From Syngnathus acus (taxonomy: Eukaryota > Chordata > Actinopteri > Syngnathiformes > Syngnathidae): 64,000 bases of DNA. Below the pieces are notes generated by a model. That model did no database searches. It saw only the letters and a program-made list of their open reading frames with translations, and was not told where the DNA came from. The stretch is taken from positions 8,294,631-8,358,630 of the forward strand of contig NC_051108.1 in NCBI RefSeq assembly GCF_901709675.1, read 5' to 3'. Both the position numbers and the translations under genes were made by a program. Below are positions 42,934 to 53,635 of the stretch, one piece after another; positions within the stretch are counted from its first letter, which is position 1; each line of letters opens with the position of its first letter.

Positions 42934-44894
42934 TGTCGAGTGGCATGGTGGTACAGATGGTGTAAAATTAGGTATTGAATTTGGCCCAGGCACATTGGCT
43001 ATCCCAAAACATGTCGTAGTTCAATATTTCACCAGGAGATGGTGTTAAAGCTTGACATAGGGGTGACCGGATGGAAATTAACAAATCTAATCAATTACAT
43101 TGTTAGCAATTGGGAGGACACGACCTGTTCAAACACGTAGCAACGCACAATTTTGGAATAAGAGTTTGCTATGCCATAATTTTAAGATGTAACAGCTTGA
43201 GCAATATCCATATATGTGTTTAAGTTGGAGGAACCCATTATTGTGTTAAGTACTATTATGTGACAAGATATATGTGATTCATGTTGCAATGTTTTGTCCA
43301 ACCTGTATTTAACATTGGTGTTCCATCCATACCTGAATGTATTAAGTTGAAGAGGAGACATTAAGGGCTATATACTAAATGCCAGAACGAGCAAAACAGG
43401 AAACACCTATTAAGGGTGATTGCTGCTTGAAGCAAGGTTGCCAAGACAACCGAGGGGCACCCACGTATTCCGGTGGGGTAATTCCGGTGAGGTAATTCTG
43501 ATGAGGTAATGCCGGAACGAGCAAAACAGGAAACACCTATTAAGGGTGATTGCTGCTTGAAGCAAGGTTGCCAAGACAACCGAGGGGCACCCACGTATTC
43601 CGGTGGGGTAATTCCGGTGAGGTAATTCTGATGAGGTAATGCCGGAACGAGCAAAACAGGAAACACCAATTAAGGGTGATTGCTGCTTGAAGCAAGGTTG
43701 CCAGGACAACCGAGGTACACCCACGTATTCCGGTGAGGTAATTCCGATGAGGTAATGCCGGAACGAGCAAAACAGGAAACACCTATTAAGGGTGATTGCT
43801 GCTTGAAGCAAGGTTGCCAGGACAACCGAGGTGCACCCACGTATTCCGGTGGGGTAATTCCGATGAGGTAATTCCGATGAGGTAATGCCAGAAGCATATA
43901 AATATGAGGCCCGGACACAGAACGGCGCGCTCCTCCTCCCCAGTCGGGGCGGCGCTTCTCCGAAAACACGGCGATGGCCGTGTCGCTGCCCGGACTAAAA
44001 GAACGAAGATGGACTTTGCATTCTTTTTCAGATTGAACCAAAATCTACTAAGATGAATTTCCAGAGTCTTCGAATTGGACTTTGTCAAATTTTAAGCTTC
44101 GAGGAAGGCAGAAGAGACAGCCGCGGGGGCAGAAAGGAGAAGTCGCCAATTTTACTTTTTAGGCTAGGCTCCTCACGGCCAGACCTTTCCTCTTTTTTAA
44201 ACAGAATTCGGATTTTGGAACAAAGGAGAGCCGATCACTCGACTTGTTCAACCAAATAGGATTTTAGACCTTTAGTCTCCTCTTTTGTTCTGTGTGGGTG
44301 AGTCTTGTTTTTTGTTTTTTTCGACTTGTAAGTCTTTTTCTGGCTTATTCATTAAATCTCTTCTTAAGCCTTAATTCGGTTATCGATTATTTCGTATTAA
44401 CTATGTCGAGCATGGTTTTATATGCGGTAATTACAACTTTAAATTGTCTTTATTTCCCTATCATAGTCATTCTTTAAATCCGTTCAATTCTTTTTAAAGT
44501 GAAGACAGCATTACTCCTTAACATCAGGAATTGTCAGATCTGGTTCGAAGTAGTTATCTTGAGTTCAGCTAGAGCGAGGGCGCTCTAGTAAATTAACGAA
44601 TCCTTGAGGTCTTAACAAAGACATCTAAAAAATATCCGTAACGTAATACCAGCATCAAACAACCGAAGGGAGCCATCATTACGGCGCGGTCATATCGACG
44701 ACTCGCCTCGAATAGAGTTACTCGGCTCACGCGTCGGATGACTTAAAAAGGATTGGCGTCGTAAAGAAATTAGATTGATTCTAGTAGAATTAATTTAACT
44801 CGGGTGGTCAGCTACGGACGAGTCCCTTCACCCCCGGCTTATTGAACCCGTTACTGGGGAGCCGGTGCCACTATAATAAAGTGCGCGTTTGACA
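42934..44894 (+). repeat. 3' LTR (1961 bp)
   Basis: Nearly identical to the 5' LTR but without the SINE and with four rather than three repeat units (starts 43381, 43511, 43641, 43757). The TATA box TATAAATA is at 43897-43904. Two differing bases were noticed: GTGTTTAAG against GTGCTTAAG, and GGCTCACGCG against GGCTCGCGCG. Confidence 0.92.
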
Positions 44895-44990
44895 GGTGAA
44901 AGAAAAGGATTCACAGGATAGGGTGAAATGGTTCGCTGTGGCGACCCCTGAGGGGAAAAGCCGAAAGGAAAAGAAAAAGAAAAGAAGGAG

Positions 44991-45227
44991 GATTTATTGG
45001 TAATTGGACATTCTATTATTTTTAAACATTATTTTTATTGAGTGTTATCTGCACCTATGATATCAAAAAGGTTTTGTGGCTACCAGTGGGGTTTTTTTGC
45101 CCTGAAGACAGACGGTCAAAATGGCTTGCTGACACCTGATTTAGCTTTGAATTTATACAGCTTTATACTACATTTAATGTATAGCATTGGATTTTCAACT
45201 TGGCCTTTTTTCAGCTACATAACATAC
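44991..45227. other. Intron between LINE end and phospholipase exon
   Basis: AT-rich intron without recognised features. Confidence 0.5.
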
Positions 45228-45380
45228 TTCCGGTGAAGGCAGGGTGTTGGAATCGAGGCCATCGATGGGCTTGGTAAGCAGTTTGTCTCCAAGGATGCTC
45301 TGCAGGTGTCGAGCCATCACTGACTGCTGCTCCACGGAGCAGTGGTTCTCCAAGGAAAGGATGAGAGGGTATGCCGATGC
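45228..45380 (-). CDS. plcd: PLC-delta exon: X domain, second half
   Basis: The 153-bp exon (51 whole codons) reads [35 protein letters not shown] and ends LPSPE. LSLENHC carries the Glu that binds the catalytic calcium (Glu390 in rat PLC-delta1). The acceptor is GATTTAG and the donor GTATGT. The called frame in another phase is a shadow. It is isolated between an intron of about 15.6 kb and one of 4.8 kb. Confidence 0.93.
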
Positions 45381-45469
45381 CTAAATCATGATATGTATAG
45401 TGGGAAATCAAAGATCAGAAGAAACATAAAAAGCAGTAAGTTATAGAAAATGCAATTCAAAAGTGCTTC

Positions 45470-45797
45470 ACACTGTACCCTGGCTGGGAACCGGTTCAGG
45501 GTGTCCCCCACCTACTGCCCTACAACTGCTTGTCCTCACGGGGGTCGTGGGCGTCCTGGTACCTATCCCAGCAGTCATCGGGCAGTAAACAGGGGACACC
45601 TGAACTGGTTACCAGCCAATCGCAGGGCACACTGTTTTTGGAATGTTGGAGGAAACCGGAGCACCCGGAGAAAAGCCACGCGGGCACAGGTAGAACATGC
45701 AAACTCCACACAGCGAAAGCCGAAGGTGGAATTGAACCCATACCCTCCTAACTGTGAGGCGGGCGTGCACGCTAACCAGTGGCCACCGTGCTGCCGT
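45470..45797 (-). mobile_element. tRNA-derived SINE, second family
   Basis: On the minus strand it begins GGCAGCACGGTGGCCACTGG with a B box GGTTCAATTCC. The widespread core follows: GTGGAGTTTGCATGTTCTAC, CTCCGGTTTCCTCC, and further on GCCAGCCAGGG-like sequence. Frames on both strands are translations of the SINE. Confidence 0.75.
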
Positions 45798-45859
45798 ATA
45801 CGTATGTATATACACATACAGGGTTCAGCAAAATGTTCTGACACATTTGTAGATTTAAT

Positions 45860-46264
45860 TGTCACGTGCCGTGCCAGAGCACGCTCGGCCGGCAACTTCC
45901 CTCAGCCACACCCCTTTCGTTACCGTAATGTCTGTCACCTGCTTCCTCTTGTTACTTTGTGTATTTAAACTCTGCCCGTGTGTTCCTCCTGGTTGGTATC
46001 TATTGTTGTTTTCGGTTCCTGTCCGCGCCCGGTGTTCCTGTCGTCTGGTTTCCTACCGGTCTTGTCTGGAGGCTCACGGTCAGAATTTTATCCTTGTCCA
46101 AGTGGACTTCTGTCTGTCGGTCGGTCTGTCTGTTTGCTGGCCGTGAGTCTCTATCCCGTCTGTGTCTTCGTTGCCCACCTTCCTCCCTTCTAACTCCCTT
46201 TTCCCTTCACTAAACCCTGGTCCAAGCTGCATTTGGTCGCCCTGGCTCAACTCATTTCCTGACA
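45860..46264 (+). mobile_element. Solo LTR, 405 bp
   Basis: TGTCACGTGCCG to TTTCCTGACA, flanked by exact TTAAT at 45855-45859 and 46265-46269. A 5-bp duplication and TG...CA ends fit a gypsy LTR. GTGTATTTAAACTCTG may be the TATA region. There is no internal region. Confidence 0.82.
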
Positions 46265-46659
46265 TTAATAAAGTGCAGATGAATTAAAGAAACAAAAAAG
46301 TTTTCTTTTATTTTCGAAAAGTACATACACGTATATGTAGTACATATATAAGTACATACATGTTTTGTTTCGTTTCATTTCATTTTCGTTTCGTTTTCGA
46401 ATAATGTTATTTTGTTTCATTTCAGTTGCTAACATGAATTGGTGAGCATCATTGTGGAAACGTTTATCAAGAACGAATCTGTAACTGCAACACAATGAGC
46501 GTTCCGTTTGCGCTTCAGACTTGGTAGACACGATCCAGTACCTGCTCGAAGCACGATCTTGTTATGGGTCACTAACTTCAAACCCAGTGGATCAGCATTG
46601 AAACGAAAATCAACCGACCGACCTCGCACCGCCAGAACTCCAGAAAATGTGGCAGTGCA

Positions 46660-46714
46660 CGCCCGCGACCCCCGTGGGGACAGAGCGGTACAAAAAATGG
46701 ATGGATAAACCTAC
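46660..46714 (+). mobile_element. SINE 3' end fragment
   Basis: GCGACCCCCGTGGGGACAGA, then GCGGTACAAAAAATGGATGG. This resembles the 3' tail of the SINE type at 45470 (GCGACCCTxGTGAGGATAAG-like). It is very short. Confidence 0.5.
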
Positions 46715-46746
46715 TATATATATATATATATATATATACATATATA

Positions 46747-47221
46747 GGACCTTAATTTTTTACGATCGCGTAACTGCAGCGCACCGCCGAACGCACAACC
46801 GTTGCGCGCCGCCGACCACGCAACTGCACCGCGCTGGTCGCATTATTGCGACAGAGCGGTCGCTAAAATATGAGAAAATATTTTTAAAGTCCTAATGTAC
46901 TTTCCAAAATTTAGGTGAACCTGAATTTGAGTGGACCTCAGTGCGCAGGGAGCTTAATTTGGTCCGATCACGCAACCGCAGCGCGCCGGGTGCTCAGTGT
47001 CGCATTGCTTTAGGAGCGTCTTTGTGTTTTAGGATGGCTTTACTGCTCCCACTTGCTTCCTTTGGAGGCATGATTAGAGTTGATGAAATCCTCAGAGTAA
47101 CGAGAACGTAATAACGAACGGAGTCAGTCGGCATGCGGGTCCTCTTGGCTCATCTCGCAAGGTTCGACAACCGAATTTCGTCCGATATCCGTACCGGGAT
47201 GTTTGAAAACCGAGGCTCCAC

Positions 47222-47223
<2 letters not shown>
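46747..47223 (-). mobile_element. Tigger/pogo-like transposon copy 3, truncated
   Basis: The minus strand begins CAGTGGAGCCTCGG, carries the MPPKEASGSSKAILKH start codon region, and has one ~190-bp repeat unit. It then breaks off at 46747 in a TA repeat. It lacks the opposite terminal repeat. Confidence 0.75.
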
Positions 47224-47303
<80 letters not shown>

Positions 47304-47315
47304 TACATACATACA
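47224..47315. repeat. TA/CA/CATA microsatellite
   Basis: About 35 TA units followed by CACACA and CATACATA. The frames reading IYIYIYIY are translations of this. Confidence 0.95.
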
Positions 47316-48915
47316 TAAATGGATTGCATTTTTCTTTGCCCAAACGTGGATCACCGGGGCCCCCCTCTGGAGCCAGGCCTGGAACTGGGGGTCAATGGGA
47401 AGCGCCTTTGCCCATGCGCCCCAGCACAGCCCGAAAAGGAAACGTGGGTCGGGTCCCCCTTCACATGGGCTCACTACCTGTGGGAGGCGCCAAAGGGGTC
47501 GGGTGCCAATTGAGCTGGGCGGCGGCCAAAGGCGGAGACCTTGGCGGTCCGATCCCCAGCTACAGAAGCTGGCTCTTGGGACATGGAATGTCACCTCTCT
47601 GGCAGGAAAGAAGCCTGAGATGGTGTGCGAGGCAGAAAGGTTACGACTAGACATAGTCGGACTTGCCTCCACACACAGTTTGGGTTCTGGTACAAGCCCT
47701 CTCGAGAGGGGCTGGACTCTCTTCCACTCTGGAGTTGCCCACGGTGAGAGGTGTCGAGCAGGTGTGGGCATATTTATTGCCCCCTGGCTGGGCGCCTGCA
47801 CATTGGGGTTCAACCCAGTGAACAAAAGGGTAGCCTTCCTCCGCCTTCGGGTGGGGGGATGGGTCCTGACTGGGCAATGACAATGAGACCTGGAAGGGCG
47901 TGACTGGGAGGAACACCCTCCCCCAGATCAGAACCCGAGCGGTGTTCTATTGTTGGACTTCTGTGCTCGACATGGATTGTCCATAATGAACACAATGTTC
48001 AAGCATAGGGGTGTCTATGTGTGCACCTAGCACCAGGACACCCTAGGCCGCAGTTCGATGATCGACTTTGTAGTCGTGTCATCGGATTTGCGGCCACATG
48101 TGGTGGACACTGGTGAAGAGAGTCAATTGATCACCACCTGTTGGTGGGTTGGCTCCAATGGTGGTGGAAGATGCAGGTCCGACCTGACAGACCCATATGC
48201 ACTGTGAGGGTCTCCTGGCAACGTCTAGCAGAATCCTTTGTCAGAAAGAGCTTCAACTCCCACCTCCAGCAGAGCTTTTCCCACATTCCAGAGGAGGCGG
48301 GGGACATTGAGTCTGAGTGGACCATGTTCCGTGCCTCCATTGTTGAGGCAGCCGACCGGAGCTGTGGCTGTAAGGTGGCCTGTCGTGGCGGCAACTCCGC
48401 AACCCGCTGGTGGACACTGGCGGTCAGAGATACCGTCAAGGTGAAGGAGCCCTTTTGGGCCGTTTTGGCCTGTGGGACTCCGGAGGCAGCCGACAGGTAC
48501 CGGATGGGCAAGCGGAACGCGGCTTGGCAGTTGCTGAGGCAAAAATCCGGGCATGGGAGGAGTTCGGCGAGGCCATGGAGAATGACTTCTGGACTTCAGG
48601 AGGGGGATGAAGTGCACCATCAACACTGTTTACAGTGGAGATGACGTGCTGCTGACCTTGACTCGGGACGTTGTGAGTCAGTAGGGAGAGGAACCAGGGA
48701 GGAGTTCCGAGCATGTCCCTCCCCACTAGTGGACAACCCAGGACGCGCTGGAGAGATTATGTCACTCAGCTGGCCTGGGAACGCCTTGGGATCCCCCAGG
48801 ATGAGCTCAGGAGAGGGAAGTGTGGGCGTCTCTCCTAAAGCTGCTGTCTCCACGACTCGACCCCGTATAAGCGAAAGAAGATGGTTATGGATGGATGGAT
48901 GGATGGATGGATATA
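47316..48915 (+). mobile_element. Rex3 copy with both ends but internal deletions
   Basis: The 5' region and endonuclease start (ALGTWNVTSLAGKKPEMVCE, LDIVGLASTH) are present, then a broken middle with several frames. About 1.6 kb of reverse transcriptase is missing: the sequence jumps near 48690 from the VLLTST-equivalent region to RGRPRTRWRDYVSRLAW-equivalent DNA. It ends with a GGAT tail. It is inactive. Confidence 0.85.
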
Positions 48916-48928
48916 TATATATATATAT

Positions 48929-49798
48929 ACCGCCATAAAGCGCACTGGATTATAAGGTGCACCCTCATTGAATTTTTTTATTTTAGAAATGATTTCATAT
49001 ATATGGCGCACCGGATTAAAAGGCGCATAAAATAGAAGCTATACTGCATCAAGCTGAGGTTGACTAGGGTTGTGGTATGCATCCACTAGCCAGTAACCAA
49101 TGAGCCCTCAGTAAACAATCGCGTTTCTCAAACTATCTCCTATAAAAGTGATCGGAAGCGACTAAAGTTCGATCTAACACATTGGTACTGCTTACTTATG
49201 TTTCCCTTCCATATCGATCCGTAAATTTACTCGAAACATTAACGGAGCAACCTATTTTGAAATGAAATAGCCTCGTGCGTATAGCAGCTATCATTATAGC
49301 ATTAGCCACCCGCAAACTCCCACAAGCCTCAGCTCGCAGACTCCCATGAGCCTCAGCAAAGTGTCATGGCGGCCCCCTGTAAACAATCCCGTTTCTCAAA
49401 CTTTCTCCCGTAAAAATGATCGGAACTGACTAAAGACTGATTTAACACATTGGTGCTGCTTATTTATGATTCCGTTGGATAATGATCCGTAAACGTACTC
49501 GAAACATTAACGGAACAGCCTATTTTGAAATGAAATAGCCTCGCGGGTACAACAGCTATTCAGTGACGCCCCCTGACCACGGTTGCCGTAATACTGGGAA
49601 GCGATGCGACCTTCGTAATTTACTAGTCGTACTAAAACGTACTGAAACATTTTGGCAGAGCGCTGTGTACAACCAGTGTGGATCAACAAATTCATCAATT
49701 GTTCCATATATAAGGCGCTCTGCATTATAAGGCTCGCTGTGGTTTTTTGAGTAAATTTAAAGTTTTTAAGTGCGCCTAATAGTGCGGAAAATACGGTG
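48929..49798. mobile_element. Non-autonomous DNA element with internal duplication
   Basis: The left end reads TACCGCCATAAAGCGCAC and GGATTATAAGGTGCAC. The right end inverts to TACACCGTATTTTCCGCACT and AGGCGCAC, so it has loose terminal repeats on GGCGCAC words. The interior holds two copies of a ~205-bp block (GTTTCTCAAACT ... GAAACATTAACGGA ... TTTTGAAATGAAATAGCCTC) at about 49105-49290 and 49375-49560. No ORF of note was seen. Confidence 0.6.
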
Positions 49799-49904
49799 TA
49801 TATATATATATGTCACTGTAGAAGGATTCATTTCTAACAACCAAAAGACTTGAGTGTAGCGCAGCTTCTATTTCATTTGATGTTATTCATTGATTATCTA
49901 CACA

Positions 49905-49924
49905 CACACATATATATATATATG

Positions 49925-50016
<92 letters not shown>
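49905..50016. repeat. TA/TATG microsatellite
   Basis: A ~110-bp TA-rich run near the phospholipase exon at 50155. Confidence 0.95.
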
Positions 50017-50065
50017 AAAGGACAAACCAAACAGTCCACCGTTGCCACTGTTTGGTTTGTCCTTT
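50017..50065. repeat. Perfect 19-bp inverted repeat
   Basis: AAAGGACAAACCAAACAGT (50017-50035) and its exact complement (50047-50065) enclose 11 bases. A shorter direct repeat, GTCCTTTATGAGCCTTTTT, follows twice. It lies in the intron about 90 bases past the donor of the exon at 50155. Confidence 0.9.
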
Positions 50066-50154
50066 ATGAGCCTTTTTGTCCTTTATGAGCCTTTTTAACA
50101 AACCCAGCATTGTTTTACCAAGTATTAGTATTAGTGTTAGTGTTTTGCCCTTAC

Positions 50155-50299
50155 CTTAAATGCATATTCATTGATTGTCTCTATGACTTCAACAAAAGAC
50201 ACTTTGGAGGTGAGAGTGTAGCCATGGTAGATTACTGGCTGTCCTTTATCTCCATCCCAACAGTCCAACTCCACACAACGACAACCATGTTTCAGGGCT
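50155..50299 (-). CDS. plcd: PLC-delta exon: X domain centre
   Basis: The 145-bp exon reads [20 protein letters not shown] and [15 protein letters not shown], ending INEYAFK. It carries calcium ligands in VELDCWDG (Glu341 and Asp343 in rat PLC-delta1) and the second catalytic His in YHGYT (His356). The acceptor is TATTTTAG and the donor GTAAGG. Its first base completes an Arg codon from the 53434 exon. Confidence 0.94.
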
Positions 50300-50689
50300 C
50301 TAAAATAAAACAGGCATCTTACTAAGTTACTAGTATAACTAATGAAATGTGCCTTTAGATTTTATTTTGCAGTTTATCAAAATCTGTACATTTCAAAAGT
50401 ATAATGCAATACAGGAGGACATCTACTCCTGGTTGACACTCACAAGATAGAGTTAAGAAAGCTGGCTGTGTTGTTGTATGCTGCAGTCCCGCCCCCACAG
50501 CCCGCAAGGCTATTTGCTAAGTTTACCATAAACAAAAAGGTCTCCTCGCAAAAATAAGTTTTACCTCGCTCTGTATCTGTATTCCCCAGTATGTTTTTTT
50601 TTTATACTCTGGCTGCATCTGCTCATAGTACTACATGCGCATGCGTGTGACAGCAGTCTGCCACATAGATACACATAAAAACTGGATGG
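50300..50689. other. Intron without recognised features
   Basis: Ordinary intron sequence; nothing was identified. Confidence 0.45.
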
Positions 50690-51786
50690 GTGGGTAGGTG
50701 GGAAGGTTAGGTACGTGGGTAGGTAGGTGGGTCAGTGGGGTTGGGTAGGTAGGTTTGTAGGTAGGTGGGTAGGTAGGGTAGGTAGGTACTTTATCGATCC
50801 CAGAGAGAAATTCAGTGTATGGCAGTATCCATACCCAAGAGCAGGCACATTAAAGAGAGAATAAAAAAAGAGCATAACAGATATGTAGAAGATTCTTAAG
50901 AATGTCATGCACCAGTCATATATAGTATAAATAAATGAACAGACAAACAATAAACATCAATCATGTTACATATGTCAAATATTAACCCAGAAGCCTGTCC
51001 ATGATCCATGACTTAAAAAGTCTCACGGAGAAATGATCTATCCGTGGAGCAGGACGGCGTCAGTAGCCTGTCACTGAAGCTACTCCTCTGCTTAGAGATG
51101 GTGCTATGCAGTGGGTTGATGGGCTTGGCCATGATGCACAGCAGCCTAGCCAGAGCCCATTGATCTGCCACAGATGTCAGACCAGGCAGCTCTCTGCCCA
51201 CAACAGAACCCGCCTTCCTCAGCAGTTTGTCCAGGCAGGATGCATTCCTCTTCTTGATGCTACCCCCAGTACGCTACCGCAAAAGAGAGGGCACTCTCCA
51301 CACAACAGATTAATAAAATATCCGTAGCATCACACTGCAGACATTGAAGTTTGCCAGCTGCCTGAGGAAGTGCGGCATTGTCCTTTCCTGCACAAAGTGT
51401 CCACGTGAGCAGACCAGTCCAGTTTGTCGTCCAGCAAACACTTCAAGATCTGTACGACTTCCATACAGACCCCGTTGATGGTCACAGGTTCTGGACGAGG
51501 CCTTGGCTTCCTGAAGTCCACCACCAGTTCTCCGGTCTTGGTTGTGTTACGGTGCAGGTGGTTAGAGTCACATTAACTATGAAGTGCTGGACCAGGCTTC
51601 TGTACTCCTCCTACCGTCCATCCCTGATACAACCAACAATCGAGCAATGTCATCCGAACACGTCTGCACATGACGGGACTCAGCATTGTAAAGGAAGTCC
51701 AAACTGTACACGGTGAACAGGAAAGAAGAGAGCACCGTGCCCTGCGGTCCTCCTATGCTGCTCCCCACAGTCCTCCATGCGCACAT
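50690..51786 (-). mobile_element. Rex1/L2-like LINE 3' fragment
   Basis: Minus-strand frames 51786-51577 and 51524-51330 carry GSSIGGPQGTVLSSFLFTVY, a damaged catalytic box (CSDDIARL), VVDFRKP-like and LKCLLDDKLDWSAHVDTL. The 3' end reads CTCTGGGATCGATAAAGTAC with a TACC tail (GGTA run on plus, 50686-50790). It is degraded by stops and frameshifts. Confidence 0.75.
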
Positions 51787-51810
51787 ATTGAGATCTGGCC
51801 GTCAGGTAGT

Positions 51811-51849
51811 CCATGGCGAATAAAAAACTCTTGAATCTTGAATCTTGAA
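51811..51849 (+). mobile_element. L2 3'-tail fragment (~40 bp)
   Basis: CATGGCGAATAAAAAACTC and then CTTGAATCTTGAATCTTGAA, the same terminal sequence as at 11645-11733 and 12690-12738, in opposite orientation to the neighbouring LINE. Confidence 0.65.
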
Positions 51850-51885
51850 TGATCCATGTTGTGGCATTTTGCTATGTCCGGAAAA

Positions 51886-52640
51886 GAGGGTCATGTGATG
51901 GGGAGTAGGCGGAATCAGAAAGCGAGAGTTGAGTGCGCGAGTATGACTGCAGAGTTGTGATTAAGAAGCTGAAACAAAGCTGAGTGTTTCAATATTACCA
52001 AGTGACCTTTCATCACTACCACAAAACAACACATTGTAACAGGAGTGCACGGACCTTGCCTACACTGTTGTGAGTCGCGGGACGAGGATTCGCTGTCGTC
52101 GCGTCCCACGGAGCTAAAGCTAAGGCTACCTTGTGTTGGCATGTTAGCGTTGCGGCGAGTGCAAGTGGCTCGGTGGGTGTTTTGGTTGGAGATGGAGCAG
52201 CTGAAACCCTCCCAGCAAACTGAGGCTGACTGGTAACGTGGAGGACCAATGGTGGCGTTTCAGGCAGCGCTTCACGCTGTATCTCACTGCGATCAAGGCC
52301 GCGGAGGATGACGACGAACGGAAGGTCGCGCTCCTTTTGACGGTGGTGGGAGCTGAAGCTATCGATGTCTTTAACAGCTTCCAGCTGGACAATGTGGTGC
52401 CCAGGTCATATGAGAAATAGGAGACATTTACTGCACGTGCATCAAATGGAGCCGGAAATGCGTCAAGGGGGTGGAAGCAGTCCCCCGGACACCTCTGTGG
52501 CGGCCCACTCTGCTGAGGAATCAGCGTTTTCACCAAATCAGTGTGATAAACCCAGTGGGTTAAGAAGGACTGGGAGAGTTATCAAGGCCCCACAAAGGTT
52601 AATTGAACAGATGTAAGACCACTCTGTTCAGGGCTGACTG
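51886..52640 (+). mobile_element. Gypsy-like element reduced to gag start and pol end
   Basis: The frame at 52225-52420 encodes a gag-type segment (NVEDQWWRFRQRFTLYLTAI, VALLLTVVGAEAIDVFNSFQ) and stops. Shortly after, the frame 52365-52616 ends SGLRRTGRVIKAPQRLIEQM, typical of the tail of a gypsy polyprotein. Everything between is missing. LTR boundaries were not resolved. Confidence 0.6.
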
Positions 52641-52664
52641 TATCTCTGGTGACACCAGGACTGA

Positions 52665-53070
52665 ATGCAGTGTGAATCCACTTAATGCCTTGGCGGCGGC
52701 TTGGAAATTTGTCCATAAAGGTTATAAATGGAATCAGTGACAAAGGAAAACCTTGGAGGAGTCCAACCCTCAATTGGAACAAATCTGACTTCCCGTCAGA
52801 AATGCAGACCAAACCTTTACAACGGTTATATAGGGAGTGAACCGACCTTATTAAGGTGTTTGGTGTCACATACTCCCGAAGCACCCCCCACAGAACTCTC
52901 TGGGGAATACGGTCGAACACCTCCAAGTCCACACAACACATGTAGACTGGTTAGACCAACTTGCATGCACCCTTAAGGACCCTGCAGAGGGTGTAGCGCT
53001 GGTTCACTGTTCCACGGCCAGGACCAAAACCATGTTGCTCAACCTAATTCTGATATTCCACCTCCCGATG
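52665..53070 (-). mobile_element. Rex3 internal fragment
   Basis: The minus frame shows CVDLEVFDRIPQRVLWGVLR and LRVGLLQGFPLSLIPFITFM, the central reverse transcriptase of Rex3 with mutated residues (VDLEKAFDR became VDLEVFDR). Both ends are truncated. Confidence 0.8.
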
Positions 53071-53433
53071 AACCTTATTTTTATTTTTAATCGAATTGAC
53101 TAAGGATAGAGGGATGGACCGGTGAAGGAAGCCCTTTTAAAATAACGAGAACGGACACTGAGAAAGAATGGAGGTATGAGGATGGAAGGATGCCCAGGTC
53201 GCGGACAAAGTTGGAGGATGGACTGACAAAATCTTGTAAATGCCTACTCTCTTCTTTTTTACATCACATTTTGTGTTGACTTGGGTTGTCTTTATGAAAT
53301 TTTCAAATTGGATTGATGATCTGAAACATTTTAAGTGTGATAATATGCACAAAAAAAAAATGTTTTAGCAGTGCCATGAAAATAAATAGATATATATATT
53401 ATATATATATAAGCTTTAAATAACACGTCTTAC
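53071..53433. other. Intron before the first visible PLC exon
   Basis: Ordinary sequence with a short TA run at 53388-53411; nothing else was identified. Confidence 0.5.
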
Positions 53434-53635
53434 CGGATATATGCCTCGATTCCGCTCTCTCCAGTCAGCTGATCCTTAGTCAAGTATGTATTGTGGGAAG
53501 AGGAAATGAAGTAGTGTGCAAGTGGTTGTTTCATGTCTTGATAAACCCGAACATGTTCTGGGTCAAACACAGAATTCTCCTTGGACAGCATGTACATGGT
53601 AAAACCATTGGGTGTCATCAAATGATTCTTCTGAG
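53434..53635 (-). CDS. plcd: PLC-delta exon: start of X domain
   Basis: The 202-bp exon reads [38 protein letters not shown] and ends [16 protein letters not shown] holds the first catalytic His (His311 in rat PLC-delta1) and the calcium-binding Asn. The enzyme cleaves PIP2 to inositol trisphosphate and diacylglycerol at the plasma membrane. The acceptor is AATACAG and the donor GTAAGA. The exon needs one base from the preceding exon to complete Ala. That exon, with the EF-hands and PH domain, was not found between here and 64000. Confidence 0.94.

Larger units (their letters stand above)
35980..44894 (+). mobile_element. Complete LTR element with 2-kb LTRs and no recognisable gag-pol-env
   Basis: An 8.9-kb LTR retroelement with GGTG duplicated at 35976-35979 and 44895-44898. 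The 5' LTR is 35980-38127, the primer site 38131-38148, the internal region 38128-42933, the polypurine tract 42924-42933 and the 3' LTR 42934-44894. All signals for reverse transcription and integration are present. The 4.8-kb interior holds only short frames and no protease, polymerase or integrase motif on either strand. Compared by eye, the LTRs show only a few substitutions, so insertion was recent. It is either a non-autonomous element mobilised in trans or a retrovirus-like element with its coding region replaced or lost. Confidence 0.88.
35150..44990 (+). mobile_element. LINE 3' fragment split by an LTR element
   Basis: Coding part 35150-35979 continues after the LTR element at 44895-44990 (GATAGGGTGAAATGGTTCGC, GTGGCGACCCCTGAGGGG) and ends in GAAAAGAAAA. 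It is the same LINE family as 501-594/20676-21178, here in plus orientation and a little longer. The coordinates span both halves. Confidence 0.8.

Noticed and set aside
36407-43890. Repeated frames with PHRNY and SSELPHRN units, considered as repeat proteins or a CRISPR-like array
   Set aside because: They are translations of the 116-130-bp LTR repeat. Units are direct repeats without unique spacers, and the DNA is eukaryotic.
46280-46531. 88-codon minus frame with Lys/Arg-rich sequence
   Set aside because: A T- and ATTTC-rich repeat region; there is no family likeness and the composition fits low-complexity DNA.
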